Assembly: GCF_037975245.1 (NCBI RefSeq)
Contig: NC_092581.1
Location: 4,070,001 to 4,134,000, forward strand
Origin: Apostichopus japonicus
Taxonomy: Eukaryota; Echinodermata; Holothuroidea; Aspidochirotida; Stichopodidae
Length of the DNA: 64,000 nt
Direction of reading: 5' to 3'
Shown: positions 42,401-54,076 of the stretch, one piece after another
Numbering within the stretch: position 1 is the stretch's first letter
How the letters are laid out: each line of letters starts with the position of its first letter
Notes under the pieces: model-generated
Database searches by the model: none
What the model saw: the letters and a program-made list of their open reading frames with translations, nothing else
What the model was told of the DNA's origin: nothing
Translations under genes and position numbers: made by a program

Positions 42401-45400
42401 CATGACTGGGGTATCCCGGGGCCTCTCATTAGACCCCTTCTTGTCCTCCTTACAGGCTCTGCACAGGTCTGTATTCTTGAGACGTACACCGTGGCAGCCC
42501 GGCGTTGCACAGAGGTCCTTCTTCACGGTGAGCACGGGTACCCTGGAAGGGACGGGAGCGGATCGCATCTGCTGGGGAAGCATCTGCTGAGGGAGCATCT
42601 GCTGAGGTGGCGCATCCTGTCTGCGTTCAGGGGCAGACTGTCTTGGTTGAGAACGAGGACGATCTTCCATCCCTAGCTTGTTTAAGAGGGCCTCGCGGCG
42701 ATTGATGATATCGGATTGTACCCTCTCGGAACTATCCACTCTCCTTGGGATCCTGTCCTGCTCTCCCTGATCGTTTGCCATCTTGTTTAAGAGGGCCTCA
42801 CGACGATTGACGGTATCATGCGGTACCCTTCGAGTCCTGTCCTCTTCTCCCTGATTGTTTACCATCACAAACTCGTCCTCTTCTTGGTGTCGGGTACTCC
42901 TACCCAACTCCTTCTCCATATCCATGTGGGCCTTGAAGCAGCTTTCACACATGTCTGCTGTGTTTGGGTTGCCAGTCATTTGGCACTCCGGTAGGATGCA
43001 CTTCTCCATGCCGGACACCACCGTATCGACCGCGATGGAATTCAAGTCGTCCACGTTGGGTCTGAAACGATCTTGGTCCGGTGGCGATGGAGGTGAGGCA
43101 TTTGGGATTCCCCTGTCGGAGACGGGGCTCCTCGGGGGGTAACGGTCCACGGCGCTAGCCTGTTGAAATCTGTTGCCATCGTGACAGACCTTGCAGAATC
43201 CTTCCAGACCGACGTCTGCCTTGTTCAGACAATCTACTGACTTACACTTCTCCCTCTGGCCCTTGTTGTGGCACTCGACACAGTAGTCGCCGGTGCACAA
43301 GGACTGCTGGTACGGACAAGCAGGGGTCTTGCACTGACCTTGCTTCCTCTCGGAAGGTCTCGCAGTGGGAGGAAACTGTTGATACTGCTGGGAGATGTCC
43401 CCATATCCGGACCCTCCCTGGTACTCGGGAGTGCTCCTACCGATGTATTCCTCTTGATACAACATTGGCTCTGGTGCAATTTCACTCCCTTCAGACTCTG
43501 TGGCAGATCCCGGATTATATTCACCCTCGTTATAGATTCGAAGGTTTGTCTCCGCCAAATCAAAGTAGGGCACCCAAACGCTGTAGTTCCTGCCCATGTT
43601 CACACAACTGAGTTTGGCACCGTTCAGGCCCACGGCGGTTTCACGGTTCTTGGGACAGTGGATGAAGTTATCCACATGTAGATAGTCTGTGATTAGCGCA
43701 GGCGGGTTTTCTCCGGGCAAAGTGAAGTGGACCTTCGCAAGCTCATTGTGGATCATCAGCGGTACCATCAAGTCGACTTCATCCTTCTCATCTTCGGGTG
43801 CGGTGTGGACCAGCGGGAAGAAGTGAGAGTGGGAAAACCCGAGCACGATAGGAAACTTGCAACAGAGCGAGGGATCCCAGTCTAACGGTAAGTACAGCCC
43901 CGAGACCGATTGCGGCTGAAGTGAGGCACCCTCCAGGTTTCGGATCTTATCGTTAGAGATGATCATGATTGGACGCCGCAGCATGTTGGCGAGCGCATAG
44001 ATGTGGAACTCTTCCAAAGACTTATATGGAAGATCGTATCCACTATCATCGACGATAGGAGCGGCCATGGTCTTGAGCATGTCATATTCCTCATTCCATT
44101 CCTGTGAGCCAAAAGAAATACATATGAAAAAAAATTATGAAAATGATCCCTACATTGATATTTAAATCTATAAAAAACAAACTCTGGGGTAGTAGTAGTA
44201 GTAGTCCTATTGACATACAGTACTTAGTTCTAACATATGAACTGTATATATATGCCCCCCCCCCAAAAAAAAAAGTGCAATATTACCAAAAAAATTATGC
44301 ATGTGGCCAACCTCCAACTTGTGAGCAGCAGGGCTCATTCAGTATTTGCATATATATGTAAATTGATAAAGTCAATAGAATTGGTGGCTGCCAACAAAAA
44401 TCAGGGTTCAATCAGGCTTCACAGGTCTGGATAAGCTTAATTGCACAGGGTATGAAAGAATCTCTGTATCTATTGGTTTTGAGACATGGAAGTCTCAACC
44501 TGCCACTGCCTCTGGATATCTGACTACTATGAACTTATGAAGTAGCTCATAGAGGGAGTGGGTATGGTCCTTCCATACCGCGTCCAGTTTGGACTCGAGA
44601 AGTATTAGTATTGCGACGAAAATCAATAATCATTTCTTTGGTCTTAGCAACATTTAATTGGAGGAAGTTAAGATCACAGCAGTTCGCAAAAGACTGAATT
44701 TGACGTAAGTAAGCTTCATCACTATTACCATTGACTAAGCCAATCATGGCAGTATCGTCGGCAAACTTGATGAGTGAGCACCCTTGTTTTGATGACCTTG
44801 CATCGTACGTAAACGTCTGGAACTTAAACCCTGTACTTTTGTGTCGGAACTTAAACCCTGTACGTTTGTGTTGCATCTTACCTTTGTGTTATATCTGAAT
44901 TCAAAGCTCATGGCAGCCTGGTCGACAGAGCTTCGTTCCGCCTGCCATCTGGGCATGTTGTTATCAGAAAAGGAACCGTTGACCATGCTTTCCCACAAAC
45001 TTGTCCTGAGAAATAGTTCCGTGTCTTCGATCCCCCACATGTAGAGCGCCGCCGCATGGAGAAGACAGTTTCCGTCACCTACAGAAGAATAATTGACAAT
45101 TTTGTAAGGTAGTACTGTACCTAGAATCAGATTTAATATATATTTTATTACATAGCTGAGTACATTGATATGTTTTACTTTAAAACATCTTTTCCAGAAC
45201 GAATGTCATTGTCATTAAGGTACCGTACAATTTTTTTCTGATTGAAGTTACTTTTGTAACATGGACGTGGTCTAAAAATATGTAAGCCCAATACAATTAG
45301 CTATACCAATACCAATATTCTATACTATATATATAGATTACCTCCAATATCCTATTTAGTAATTTATGTAGATTACCTCCAATAATTTATACTATATACC

Positions 45401-46770
45401 TCAAATATTCTATAATATAGATTACCTCCAATATTCTATAATATAGATTACCTCCAATATTCTATACTATATATATATTACCTCCAATATCCTATTTAGT
45501 ATTTTATATAGAATACCTCCAATATTCTATACTATGTATATATGGATTACCTCCAATATTCTAAACTATATAGATTACCTCCAATATTCTAGATTACCTC
45601 CAATATTTTATATTATATATAGGTTACCCCAAGTCTTACTGTATGTATATATATTACTTCCAAATTCTATACTATGAATATAGATTACCTCCAATATTCT
45701 ATATTATGTATATATAGATTATACCACCAATATATATTCTATACGATGTATATAGATTACCTCCAATATTTTATATTATATATAGGTTACCCCAAGTCTT
45801 ACTGTATGTATATATATTACCTCCAAATTCTATACTATGAATATAGATTACCTCCAATATTCTATAGATTATACCACCAATATATATTCTATACGATGTA
45901 TATAGATTACCTCCAATATTTTATATTATATATAGGTTACCCCAAGTCTTACTGTATGTATATATATTACCTCCAAATTCTATACTATGAATATAGATTA
46001 CCTCCAATATTCTATAGATTATACCACCAATATATATTCTATACGATGTATATAGATTACCTCCAATATTTTATATTATATATAGGTTACCCCAAGTCTT
46101 ACTGTATGTATATATATTACCTCCAAATTCTATACTATGAATATAGATTACCACCAATATTCTATAGTCTGTATAGATTACCTCCAATATTTTATGCTTT
46201 ATACATAGATTACCTTCAATATTCATTCAAACATTTTCTCTGTATGTCATGATAATCTAGCTGTGAACATATCATTATGTCTCAATTTGACAATTTCTGA
46301 ACAGTGCGCATTTAATTAACAGAGTGCTGTAAAATTGCAACTCCTGTAGGTAATGCAGCTACCTGTAGACCTACCGTTCCCCGTACAGTACATCTACAGT
46401 ACCCCACTGACCCCACTTTCCCCCTCTACCTGTCATCTAGCTTACCTGTGGTAACCAGGGGATATAGAGTGGGAAGGCTTGTCGACCAGTTTATGAGTCC
46501 TTCCTTTTCAAACTGCCTCTTAATGGCCGGTTCTGTTATTTCTCGCTGGAGGAATCTGGTCATGTCTTCCGGATACAGTACCCAGTGGTAGGGTAAAGCA
46601 GCAGTGTACATCGGAAGTTGTTGGAAATAGGTTGCTCCCGTACGGTCGCTTAGCCTCTTGCATTCCTTCAGTGCCTTGAACAAATCTTTGTACACCACAG
46701 TAGGTAGAGCAAGTTGGTAGGGGAAGGGCATACCCAGGGGAGATCTGGAATTAGGTCTCGCCTGAGCCAT
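38858..46770 (-). CDS. TNFAIP3-like: A20/TNFAIP3-like OTU deubiquitinase, complete gene (copy C)
   Basis: Six exons on the minus strand (46446-46770, 44882-45078, 42362-44101, 41691-42081, 40531-40617, 38858-39447) total 3330 bp and join in one frame to 1109 residues plus stop. The N-terminal OTU domain has the nucleophile loop GDGNCLLHAA with Cys113, split by intron 1 at the Gly codon, and the HSHFFPLV segment whose second His (about 267) fits the catalytic His. SLEEFHIYALANMLRRPIMI is the A20-specific helix. Seven C-x3-5-C ... C-x2-C A20 zinc fingers follow: four in exon 3, one in exon 4, one split across exons 5-6, and one near the C-terminus. Human A20 also has seven. A20 removes and edits ubiquitin chains on RIP1/TRAF-type adaptors and restrains NF-kB signalling in the cytosol. 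The protein is longer than human A20 (790 residues) because of Pro/Gln-rich linkers. Orthology is inferred from architecture. Confidence 0.88.
39900..40490. repeat. Minisatellite gtgaatatggggg in intron 5
   Basis: Roughly 18-20 bp units such as 'gtgaatatgggggaaat' are repeated about 25 times. The repeat gives artificial PYSHFPHIHI-like frames on the minus strand. It is much longer than the same array in copy A (1900-2090). Confidence 0.85.
40531..40617 (-). CDS. TNFAIP3-like: Copy C exon 5
   Basis: An 87-bp exon in phase 1-1. The frame that fits both neighbours reads DKSDSSPTYRIPPEEF and ends SKCQSPGG, giving the first Cys of a finger completed in exon 6. The donor is gggg then gtaagt and the acceptor ggaccag. 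The alternative frame (SDQTSLTRAP) does not join. Confidence 0.8.
41005..41600. repeat. Intron-4 minisatellite, about 107-118 bp unit
   Basis: Five to six units with 'tctatcaca', 'agattcaatg', 'ttgtttgcctattgtggctg' and 'gagttcttcatgg', differing in the length of their G-rich stretch. The same array occurs in copy B and, as a remnant, at the deletion junction of copy A. Confidence 0.85.
41691..42081 (-). CDS. TNFAIP3-like: Copy C exon 4, fifth zinc finger
   Basis: 391 bp, phase 0 to 1. It begins EPPRKCKIRKC ... YCLEC (A20 finger) and continues with a Pro/Ser-rich linker. The acceptor is ccctcaag; the donor is gagag then gtaagt. It is colinear with copy B exon 4 (19664-20054) at about 95 percent by eye. 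Confidence 0.85.
42362..44101 (-). CDS. TNFAIP3-like: Copy C exon 3, OTU C-half and four zinc fingers
   Basis: 1740 bp, phase 0-0, residues 175-754. After the acceptor (ggctcacag) it reads EWNEEYDMLKTMAAPIVDDS, the catalytic His region and the YFDLAETNLRIY end of the OTU domain. Four fingers follow: CKTPAC ... CVEC, CKSVDC ... CKVC, CILPEC ... CESC and CATPGC ... CRAC. The linker has an internal duplication (NRREALLNKM / NRREALLNKL). The part from REEDR-like text to the donor is the segment amplified in copy B. Confidence 0.87.
44431..44820 (-). pseudogene. LINE reverse-transcriptase fragment in intron 2 of copy C
   Basis: The minus-strand frame has LIKFADDTAMIG, then LNVAKTKEMIIDFRR, the catalytic palm and following helix of CR1/Rex-type LINE polymerases. 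The insert of about 390 bp is bounded by GTCTGG (44425-44430 and 44815-44820). It is absent from copy A, where 'aggtctgg' runs directly into 'aacttaaacc' (about 4368). It is therefore younger than the duplication. Confidence 0.75.
44882..45078 (-). CDS. TNFAIP3-like: Copy C exon 2, catalytic Cys exon
   Basis: 197 bp, phase 1 to 0, residues 109-174. It begins with the DGNC nucleophile loop directly at the acceptor and includes MWGIEDTELFLRTSL and FEFRYNTK before the donor. The length is identical to copy A exon 2. Confidence 0.87.
45330..46230. repeat. AT-rich minisatellite with higher-order repeat in intron 1
   Basis: Units of about 30-40 bp built on 'tatagattacctccaatatt' fill the intron. 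From 45711 a composite of about 150 bp (containing 'aggttaccccaagtcttact' and 'ataccaccaatatatattct') is repeated three times almost perfectly. The 192-codon plus-strand frame here is generated by the repeat. Copy A intron 1 has no such array. Confidence 0.85.
46446..46770 (-). CDS. TNFAIP3-like: Copy C exon 1, start of A20-like protein
   Basis: 325 bp, residues 1-108. ATG at 46770-46768 opens MAQARPNSRSPLGMPF. It includes YKDLFKALKECKRLSDR and INWSTSLPTLYPLVTTG, the first part of an A20-type OTU domain. The donor (cacag then gtaag) splits Gly109. I chose this ATG because it is the first in frame, is conserved in copy A, and leaves a plausible short N-terminal tail. An upstream exon in the 5' untranslated region cannot be excluded. 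Confidence 0.82.
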
Positions 46771-46926
46771 TTTTGATTTTTTGTTGTATAGAAACTGATT
46801 TCTAGAAAGGAACTCTATTGGGAGAAAAACAAAATAAGAAAAGTGAAACTGTTGAAGGAAAATTTGGTTTGGAAGATTTTGCCAGTATGTAATGAAATTA
46901 GATCGGGAATACTTAGTATATATATG

Positions 46927-47390
46927 CAGGGATGTGCCCACGCTGGGCAGCCCCACCCAGCACTAAAAATTACCGCCCAGCACTGTCTTAAAAATCAGGA
47001 ATCCCGCCCAGCACTATTTTCATCTAAAATCCTGACATTCCTAACAGTATATTCAACATAAATTGGGCCTAGCCTATGACAAAATCATACAGACTAGTAA
47101 TGCATCAATTACGCATGCTAGAAACATTACTTACAGCTCTCAATCGGTCCCTTGTAAAATCTCTTTTATACCAACTCATAACTTTTACCACTTTTACGTA
47201 ATATATATTTCACTAAAAAAAATAAAAAAATGTATATTGTTAGCAACACTAGTACTTGTGTAAATGCTTAAAAAGCTTCACAAGTGCCAGCATCTGGCAT
47301 CTGAGCACCTTCAAAAATCGACCCTTAGACCCTTCCCCCAGGACGGCGATCAGTATACCCGGCACTCAGGAAATCCTGGGCACATCCCTG
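46927..47390. mobile_element. MITE with 14-bp perfect TIR, 464 bp
   Basis: The left end CAGGGATGTGCCCA is repeated inverted at the right end (TGGGCACATCCCTG). TATATG flanks both sides (46921-46926 and 47391-47396). The interior has 'cccagcact' units near the left end. It lies about 150 bp upstream of A20 copy C exon 1, at the point where similarity with copy A ends. No coding capacity. Confidence 0.8.
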
Positions 47391-47479
47391 TATATGTTGA
47401 TAAACAGTGCAGAAGATACTGCAATAAGATTCTGATTATAAGAACTTCTTATAATCAGTATGGCGCATCCATTCACCAA

Positions 47480-47610
47480 TTATGACTTCAATCCAACTTG
47501 CCATTGTTGAGATATCATGTTTTCGAGCCAAAGGCGTCACATACACACACCCACATACACGCCATCACCATAGCATAGATTCCTTTCAGAGCCTTTGGGC
47601 AAGGAATAAA
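47480..47610. repeat. Single unit of the 9700-10530 repeat family
   Basis: 'cttgccattgttgagatatc' and 'ggcgtcacatacacacaccc' correspond to the terminal unit at 10455-10560. Confidence 0.6.
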
Positions 47611-47626
47611 AAACCAGAAGTATAAT

Positions 47627-48272
47627 GGCGGCGGAACCAGGGCGGCACAGGGGGCACGTGCCCCCCCACTTTTCCTCAGGTTAAAAATGTGCCCTTTTTC
47701 TACATAAAAATTGAGGTGTCTCAAGTTAGCAAGAGGCCAGGGAACCAGAATGAACACTCGGGAAGGGCCGTTTCCAGCCATCTGAGGGGTTTGTAAAACC
47801 AAAAATTTTCTAGTACGCTCCGCGCCAACCGATGGTGGCGCTCCGATCAGATAGTCGTGCATACAACTTTGCAAATCCTGGCTACGCCCCTGACTTTTAA
47901 TGAATTTCTGTGGGTCAAACTCAAAGCTATTACGAATGGAAAAAATTTGTTAAGATATTGACAAGTAATAAACTCTAATTCGGAAGATTTCTACATTAGC
48001 AACTAGCATGATTTCACCTCATCTTGTCTCAAAAGAAAACTTGTTCCTTGTTTCCCAATTTGCACATTGGATATTGCAGTGCTAGTATGCATATTTTCCT
48101 TGAGGGGGGGGGGGGGCGGCGTCGATGGAGTGATGTTTATACGCAAATAAGATAATACAATAAGAGTTATAAAGGGTACTAAATATAAGGCTGCATCAGT
48201 CCAATCGAATTTCTGCAAAGTGCCCTTTGATGTCGGTGCCCCCCCAGATTAAAAGTGCTTCCGCCGCCCTTG
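47627..48272. mobile_element. Inverted second copy of the CAAGGGCGGCGGAA hAT-like element
   Basis: The left end 'ggcggcggaacc' and the right end 'gcttccgccgcccttg' match the termini of 33320-34216 in reverse orientation. 'gcaaataagataatacaata' is shared. A piece of the CAGCGACGTAGCC family (47713-47893) is nested inside. I could not find a clean target duplication. Confidence 0.65.
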
Positions 48273-49190
48273 CCTATGATTTTTTGCTGGCCCAAGTTGG
48301 TGTTCTAATCACTCTCCTTCATGATATATATTGGTCGTTTTCTTTTTTATTTGTTTTCTTTGCTATTTTGTTACATCTTTCTGACAACAAAATGAACTTT
48401 TTTTTTTTGGTCAACCAAAGGATATGACCTGGTTGTCGGCAAAATCCTTCAAACTTCCTACTTTCAATTCCAGAGTTAGTAGACCGCTACTGCTAATAAT
48501 GTTGACAGTAGTCTTTGTTTTACAGCACAAATATAGTAGTAGCCCTTTAAAATCACCACCCACTCGTGCTGGCAACTCATGGTTCCTTCAATACTAAATC
48601 ACTGAAGTGTGATATTATTCCATAACAACTCCCTGATGTTAGCCACTTCCTTTATGACACTGCAGTCGGTCATCGACTGTTTCAGGGAAGGATTGCGCAA
48701 TCCTGGGATCTTCCCATGGTTGTGCAATCTAACAGAGGGCAGCAGAGCAAAATTTGGGTAGTGAAAACTGTATTATAGAGGCTGAGCCAGTGGAACTCTT
48801 GCTGAAGCCCATCATGTGTCACATGATTTCAATTTAATTGTTTTTGATTGGTTATAAGCTCTCAAATATGTCAAAAGCTTTTTATTCACAGTAAGAAACC
48901 ACTGACTTGTTACAGATTGCTTTATTCCTGATCTTGGACAGTCTGAGAGAATTCTCCTATTTTTAAAAAGGAAAGGTCCATTCCAAGCCTGCTGAGGAGG
49001 TGAACCATGTTAGGCAGGGCGCATTTCTAAGGGCAGTGAATCCCTGTGGCCATTGCGCCATTTTTTAAGAACATTCCCTGTGATGGAGAGTTTGGAAAGG
49101 CCACCAGAACTGGACATTAGGGTTTTACAGTAGTCTGAACTGTTTTTAATAGTACTTACAAAACTGGTACTTTAAAGTTTAAGGCCTACC
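48273..49190. other. No gene seen
   Basis: Pieces at 48290-48410 resemble 8833-9240. Nothing coding is recognised. Confidence 0.4.
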
Positions 49191-49855
49191 TGATGCACTG
49201 CTAAGAACAGATGTATATGCTATTTAGTGACAAGAAATAAGGAGCATTCACTCTGGATTAACTGTCAATTTGTTCCGATATATTCTTTTGTACCGTACGG
49301 AAGTATGCAAACCATTCCAGGGCAGAGTATCTACACTATTGTTCTTCCTTATTTAAAATGGGAAAAAAAAGCCTTTTTGGAGCCGTTGCACTTTCAATAA
49401 TTTACACTTTTACTGCACAAACTCACTAAGGATCTCATGTTGAAACAGTACAGTAAGTTGACAGTCTCATGGATATTTAAGTTTTATCCTCTATGTGATA
49501 TTTTGATGGTTTAACCAGATTCAGCCAGAAACGATGCTTGATGCACTGCTAAGAACAGAAGTATATATATGCTATTTAGTGACAAGAAATAAGGAGCATT
49601 CACTCTGGATTAACTGTCAATTTGTATGCAAACCATTCCAGGGCAGAGTATCTACACTATTGTTCTTCCTGATTTAAAATGGGAAAAAAAAGCCTTTTTG
49701 GAGCCGTTGCACTTTCAATAATTTACACTTTTACTGCACAAACTCACTAAGGATCTCATGTTGAAACAGTACAGTAAGTTGACAGTCTCATGGATATTTT
49801 AGTTTTATCCTCTATGTGATATTTTGATGGTTTAACCAGATTCAGCCAGAAACGA
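49191..49855. repeat. Tandem duplication, 348-bp period
   Basis: 'tgatgcactgctaagaacag' to 'cagattcagccagaaacga' appears at 49191-49533 and again from 49539, nearly identical apart from a deletion of about 27 bp ('ttccgatatattcttttgta...') in the second unit. No function apparent. Confidence 0.8.
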
Positions 49856-50110
49856 AAAGAATTATGCTTGTAAAGATCAGGAGTCTAACAGCTCAATAAT
49901 GTATTGGAATTGAATGATCAATGAAAGTGTCTCAACATACAAAATTGATTTTTCTTTGTTTTGCTGTGGAAATTATGGCTGTTTTTTTAACGGTCTTGAA
50001 GATTGGCACTTGAAAAGGTGGTTTCAATTTGACTTACGAACACGCTGTGTCTATTTGAGCTACTACATATACAAAACACAGTATGCGATTGAAGTTTGGG
50101 AATATATATG

Positions 50111-50350
50111 AAGTTAACGCCGGTTAACGCCGGCGTCTCCCAGTCATGAGATCCCCGGTTCGATTCCCCGCCGACAGCAATGTGTGTCGTCTGGCAAGGG
50201 TGTTGTTCAATAACAACTTCCCGACATGGACGTTAAATGGATGTGTGCCGAGAGATTGGCTTCGGTCAGCTTGCGAGTCTATAAGCCTGCATGGCTTCTT
50301 TCGCGAGTTCCTGCTTGCGGGAAGATCACATATACATACATACATACATA
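50111..50350 (+). mobile_element. tRNA-related SINE
   Basis: A B-box GGTTCGATTCC (50157-50167) follows 'gtcatgagatcccc', the 3' half of a tRNA-like head. The body contains 'aagggtgttgttcaataaca' and the tail is a catacata repeat (50330-50352). The A box region is duplicated or degraded ('gttaacgccggttaacgccgg'). Confidence 0.6.
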
Positions 50351-50436
50351 CAAGTTAGCGTTAGCTTGTTAATGATATGTCATGAAAGTAAATTGAAGTA
50401 TTAATGCCTTCATTTCATTCAACTCTAGACTTATAT

Positions 50437-51005
50437 ATAATTTGCAATACAATGTAACCAAATGCATGTTTGAGTCACAGCAAACACCTCTGGGAGATGC
50501 GATGAAACACACCGTAACTCTGTTTTACAAGTGTAAAACGTGTGTATTGCTAAGTACCTAACTCAGGCGCCTACATGCGTGCTTCTAAGTTATGGAGATA
50601 GGCCTATTCTACAACATATATGTACATATTAGGCTACAGCAATGTGTTGTTTATATACAGGTTAGGACAGTAGGCTCACCTAATTACGGTGGAAGTTACT
50701 GCCGATCATTTCCATTGCGAAATCTCCAACCATACTATTACTACTTCCATAATCGAACGTTGAAAACACCATTGAGTGTATATGCTTTAGTGCGTTAGGC
50801 TAGGCCTTTAATGTACGTGATAATCCATCCGTTCATCGATATGGAATTTAAAAAAATGCTTACTTTTTACGGATATGTATTACAACAGAAAATTACTGTA
50901 TCACTTACCCGCAAACTTCTCGTAAGGTAACGTTCATTAAGTATCCAAAATGACAGTTCAAAAGTGGTTTCTCATTCATACTTTACTAACGTACTGAAAC
51001 TTGTA
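50437..51005. repeat. Duplicated segment; empty site for U2-like insert
   Basis: The left part pairs with 26570-26960 and the right part (50823 onward) with 32558-32755. At about 50820 'gataatccatccgttcatcg' is uninterrupted, whereas 32410-32564 carries the U2-like sequence between two ATCCATC copies. Confidence 0.65.
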
Positions 51006-51644
51006 AGTTGTATTAGTTTTGGCTTGTATGTTTAAAAATAGCACTGTGTACGTGGGTCTCATAGAAATTGGTTAGTCTAGATATAGGACATTACAGTGCT
51101 ACATCCTCTTTAACTAGTTGCGCAATATCGGGAAAGACCCAGAATTTTCCAGCCCTATGGGGAAATAGTGAAATCCAAACAAAAATATAATTCATCTGAG
51201 AACGTCCAGTCCGGAGTTTATGTTCAATATGTCGTCATCAAGAGTCCGTATTCATTAGGAGTACTTAAAATTTCAGTATCAGCATAATTTTATGTGTATA
51301 TTTTTCCAGTTTCAAACTGACGCAACTCGATCGTTCAGTATGACTAAAATGTTATGCAGTGAGGTCATAAAACGGTTATAATTATAATCATCACCAACCT
51401 TGGTTATGATCATTTTGATGATGTCATCATTCGGATTGTTACTCGGCTTGGTCGTGTGACATCCAGCACGCCAAGTTTGAAGTAGGCCTGCACTTGACCT
51501 CACCGACTTTTACATTTTACGTTAACTAAAGCATTAAACAGTAATTTTAAACAGTAATTACTTGCTGTATGTGTATGACACTTTTTAAGTAAACAGTCTA
51601 GCAACTTTGTTAATCGATCATAAAAGTTCAACCACTTACCATTC

Positions 51645-52855
<1,211 letters not shown>

Positions 52856-52887
<32 letters not shown>

Positions 52888-53440
52888 GCAAATTTATATA
52901 GCGCCAATATCCAGAGGAAAACCAATGCTCAGTGGCGCTAGTGCCCAGGAAAGGCAGTCAAAAATAGATGTGTTTTGAGTCTGTTTTTTGAAAATGTCAA
53001 CGTTGGGTGCCGACTTGATGTGCAGTGGTAGTGAGTTCCAAAGAGTATGGAGCGGCATTAGAGAACGATCATTGACCGAATGTCTTGAGTTTCCACTTAG
53101 GTTAATGGAGCAGTAGCTGATTTGAGGATCGGGGAGAGCGGATGGTGGTCTTCCGACTGATCATGCTACTCATGTATTCTGGTGCTAATCCATGCAGGGC
53201 AGGATGATCTTGAAGTTTATCCTGTAGGAAACAGGTAACCAATGCAAAAGTTGCCAAAGAATAGGAGTGATGTGGTCGAACTTCTTTGAGCGTGTGATGA
53301 TTCTGGCTGCTGTATTTTTGCGTGTGTATATTTTGCGTTCGCTGGAGCAATCGAAGCTGATTATCTGGTAAACCATATAGAAGCGAGTTGGCATAATCCA
53401 GTTTGGCAGACATAATAGCATGAATGACATATAATGGCAT
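52856..53440 (-). pseudogene. L2-like LINE 3' fragment with AAT tail
   Basis: Minus-strand frames read AIMSAKLDYANSLLYGLPDN, LRLLQRTQN, then in another frame KKFDHITPILWQLLHWLPVS and YRINFKI. This is the classic RT C-terminus of L2-type LINEs. The 3' end is 'tttatatagcgcc' style sequence followed by an ATT/AAT repeat (52856-52885). Frameshifts make it dead. Confidence 0.8.
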
Positions 53441-53654
53441 ATATCAATATATCTAGCAATGAAGCTGACATGTAGCTATGAGATGTGAACTGTTCCATCG
53501 TTAACGTTTACTGAATAATCATACACATACAGCCAATACTAATTTGCCCGCTGTGATAGCATTATGTGAACATTTTCCCCAAAACACAATTTTGAGAAAT
53601 CTTGATTTTCATGTGAGCAAGACCAGAGTATTTTAACGACGTTACGTCATACTT

Positions 53655-54070
53655 CACAGCAACATTGCTCCTGTAAGTTGTGGCTCAGAGCAACGTTGTT
53701 CCCCTAAGTTGTTGCTCAGAGCAATGTTGTTCCGGTAAGTTGTGGCTCAGAGCAACGTTGTTCCCGTAAGTTGTTGCTCATAGCAACGTTGTTCCGGTAA
53801 GTTGTGGCTCAGAGCAACGTTGTTCCAGTAAGTTGTTGCTCAGAGCAACGTTGTTCCAGTAAGTTGTTGCTCAGAGCAACGTTGTTCCAGTAAGTTGTTG
53901 CTCATAGCAACGTCGTTCCCGTAAGTTGTTGCTCATAGCAACGTTGTTCCGGTAAGTTGTTGCTCAGAGCAACGTTGTCCCAGTAAGTTGTTGCTCAGAG
54001 CAACGCTGTTCCGCTTGAGGTTGTTGCTCAGAGCAACGTTGTTACGGTAAGTTGTTGCTCAGAGCAGTAT
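53655..54070. repeat. Minisatellite of hairpin units, about 31-32 bp
   Basis: About thirteen units of the type 'gttgctcagagcaacgttgt' plus 'tccggtaagtt'. Each contains the perfect inverted repeat GTTGCTC-A-GAGCAAC. Some units have variants (tgctcatagcaac, tggctcagagc). The array is broken at 54076 by a mobile element and resumes at 56252. Confidence 0.9.
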
Positions 54071-54076
54071 TGTTAT

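Noticed and set aside
45674-46252. 192-codon plus-strand frame rich in Tyr and Leu
   Set aside because: It is translated AT-rich minisatellite inside intron 1 of the A20 gene.
53655-54070. Regularly spaced palindromic repeats that look like a CRISPR array
   Set aside because: Spacers are repeats of each other, the host is a eukaryote and no cas genes are present; it is a minisatellite.
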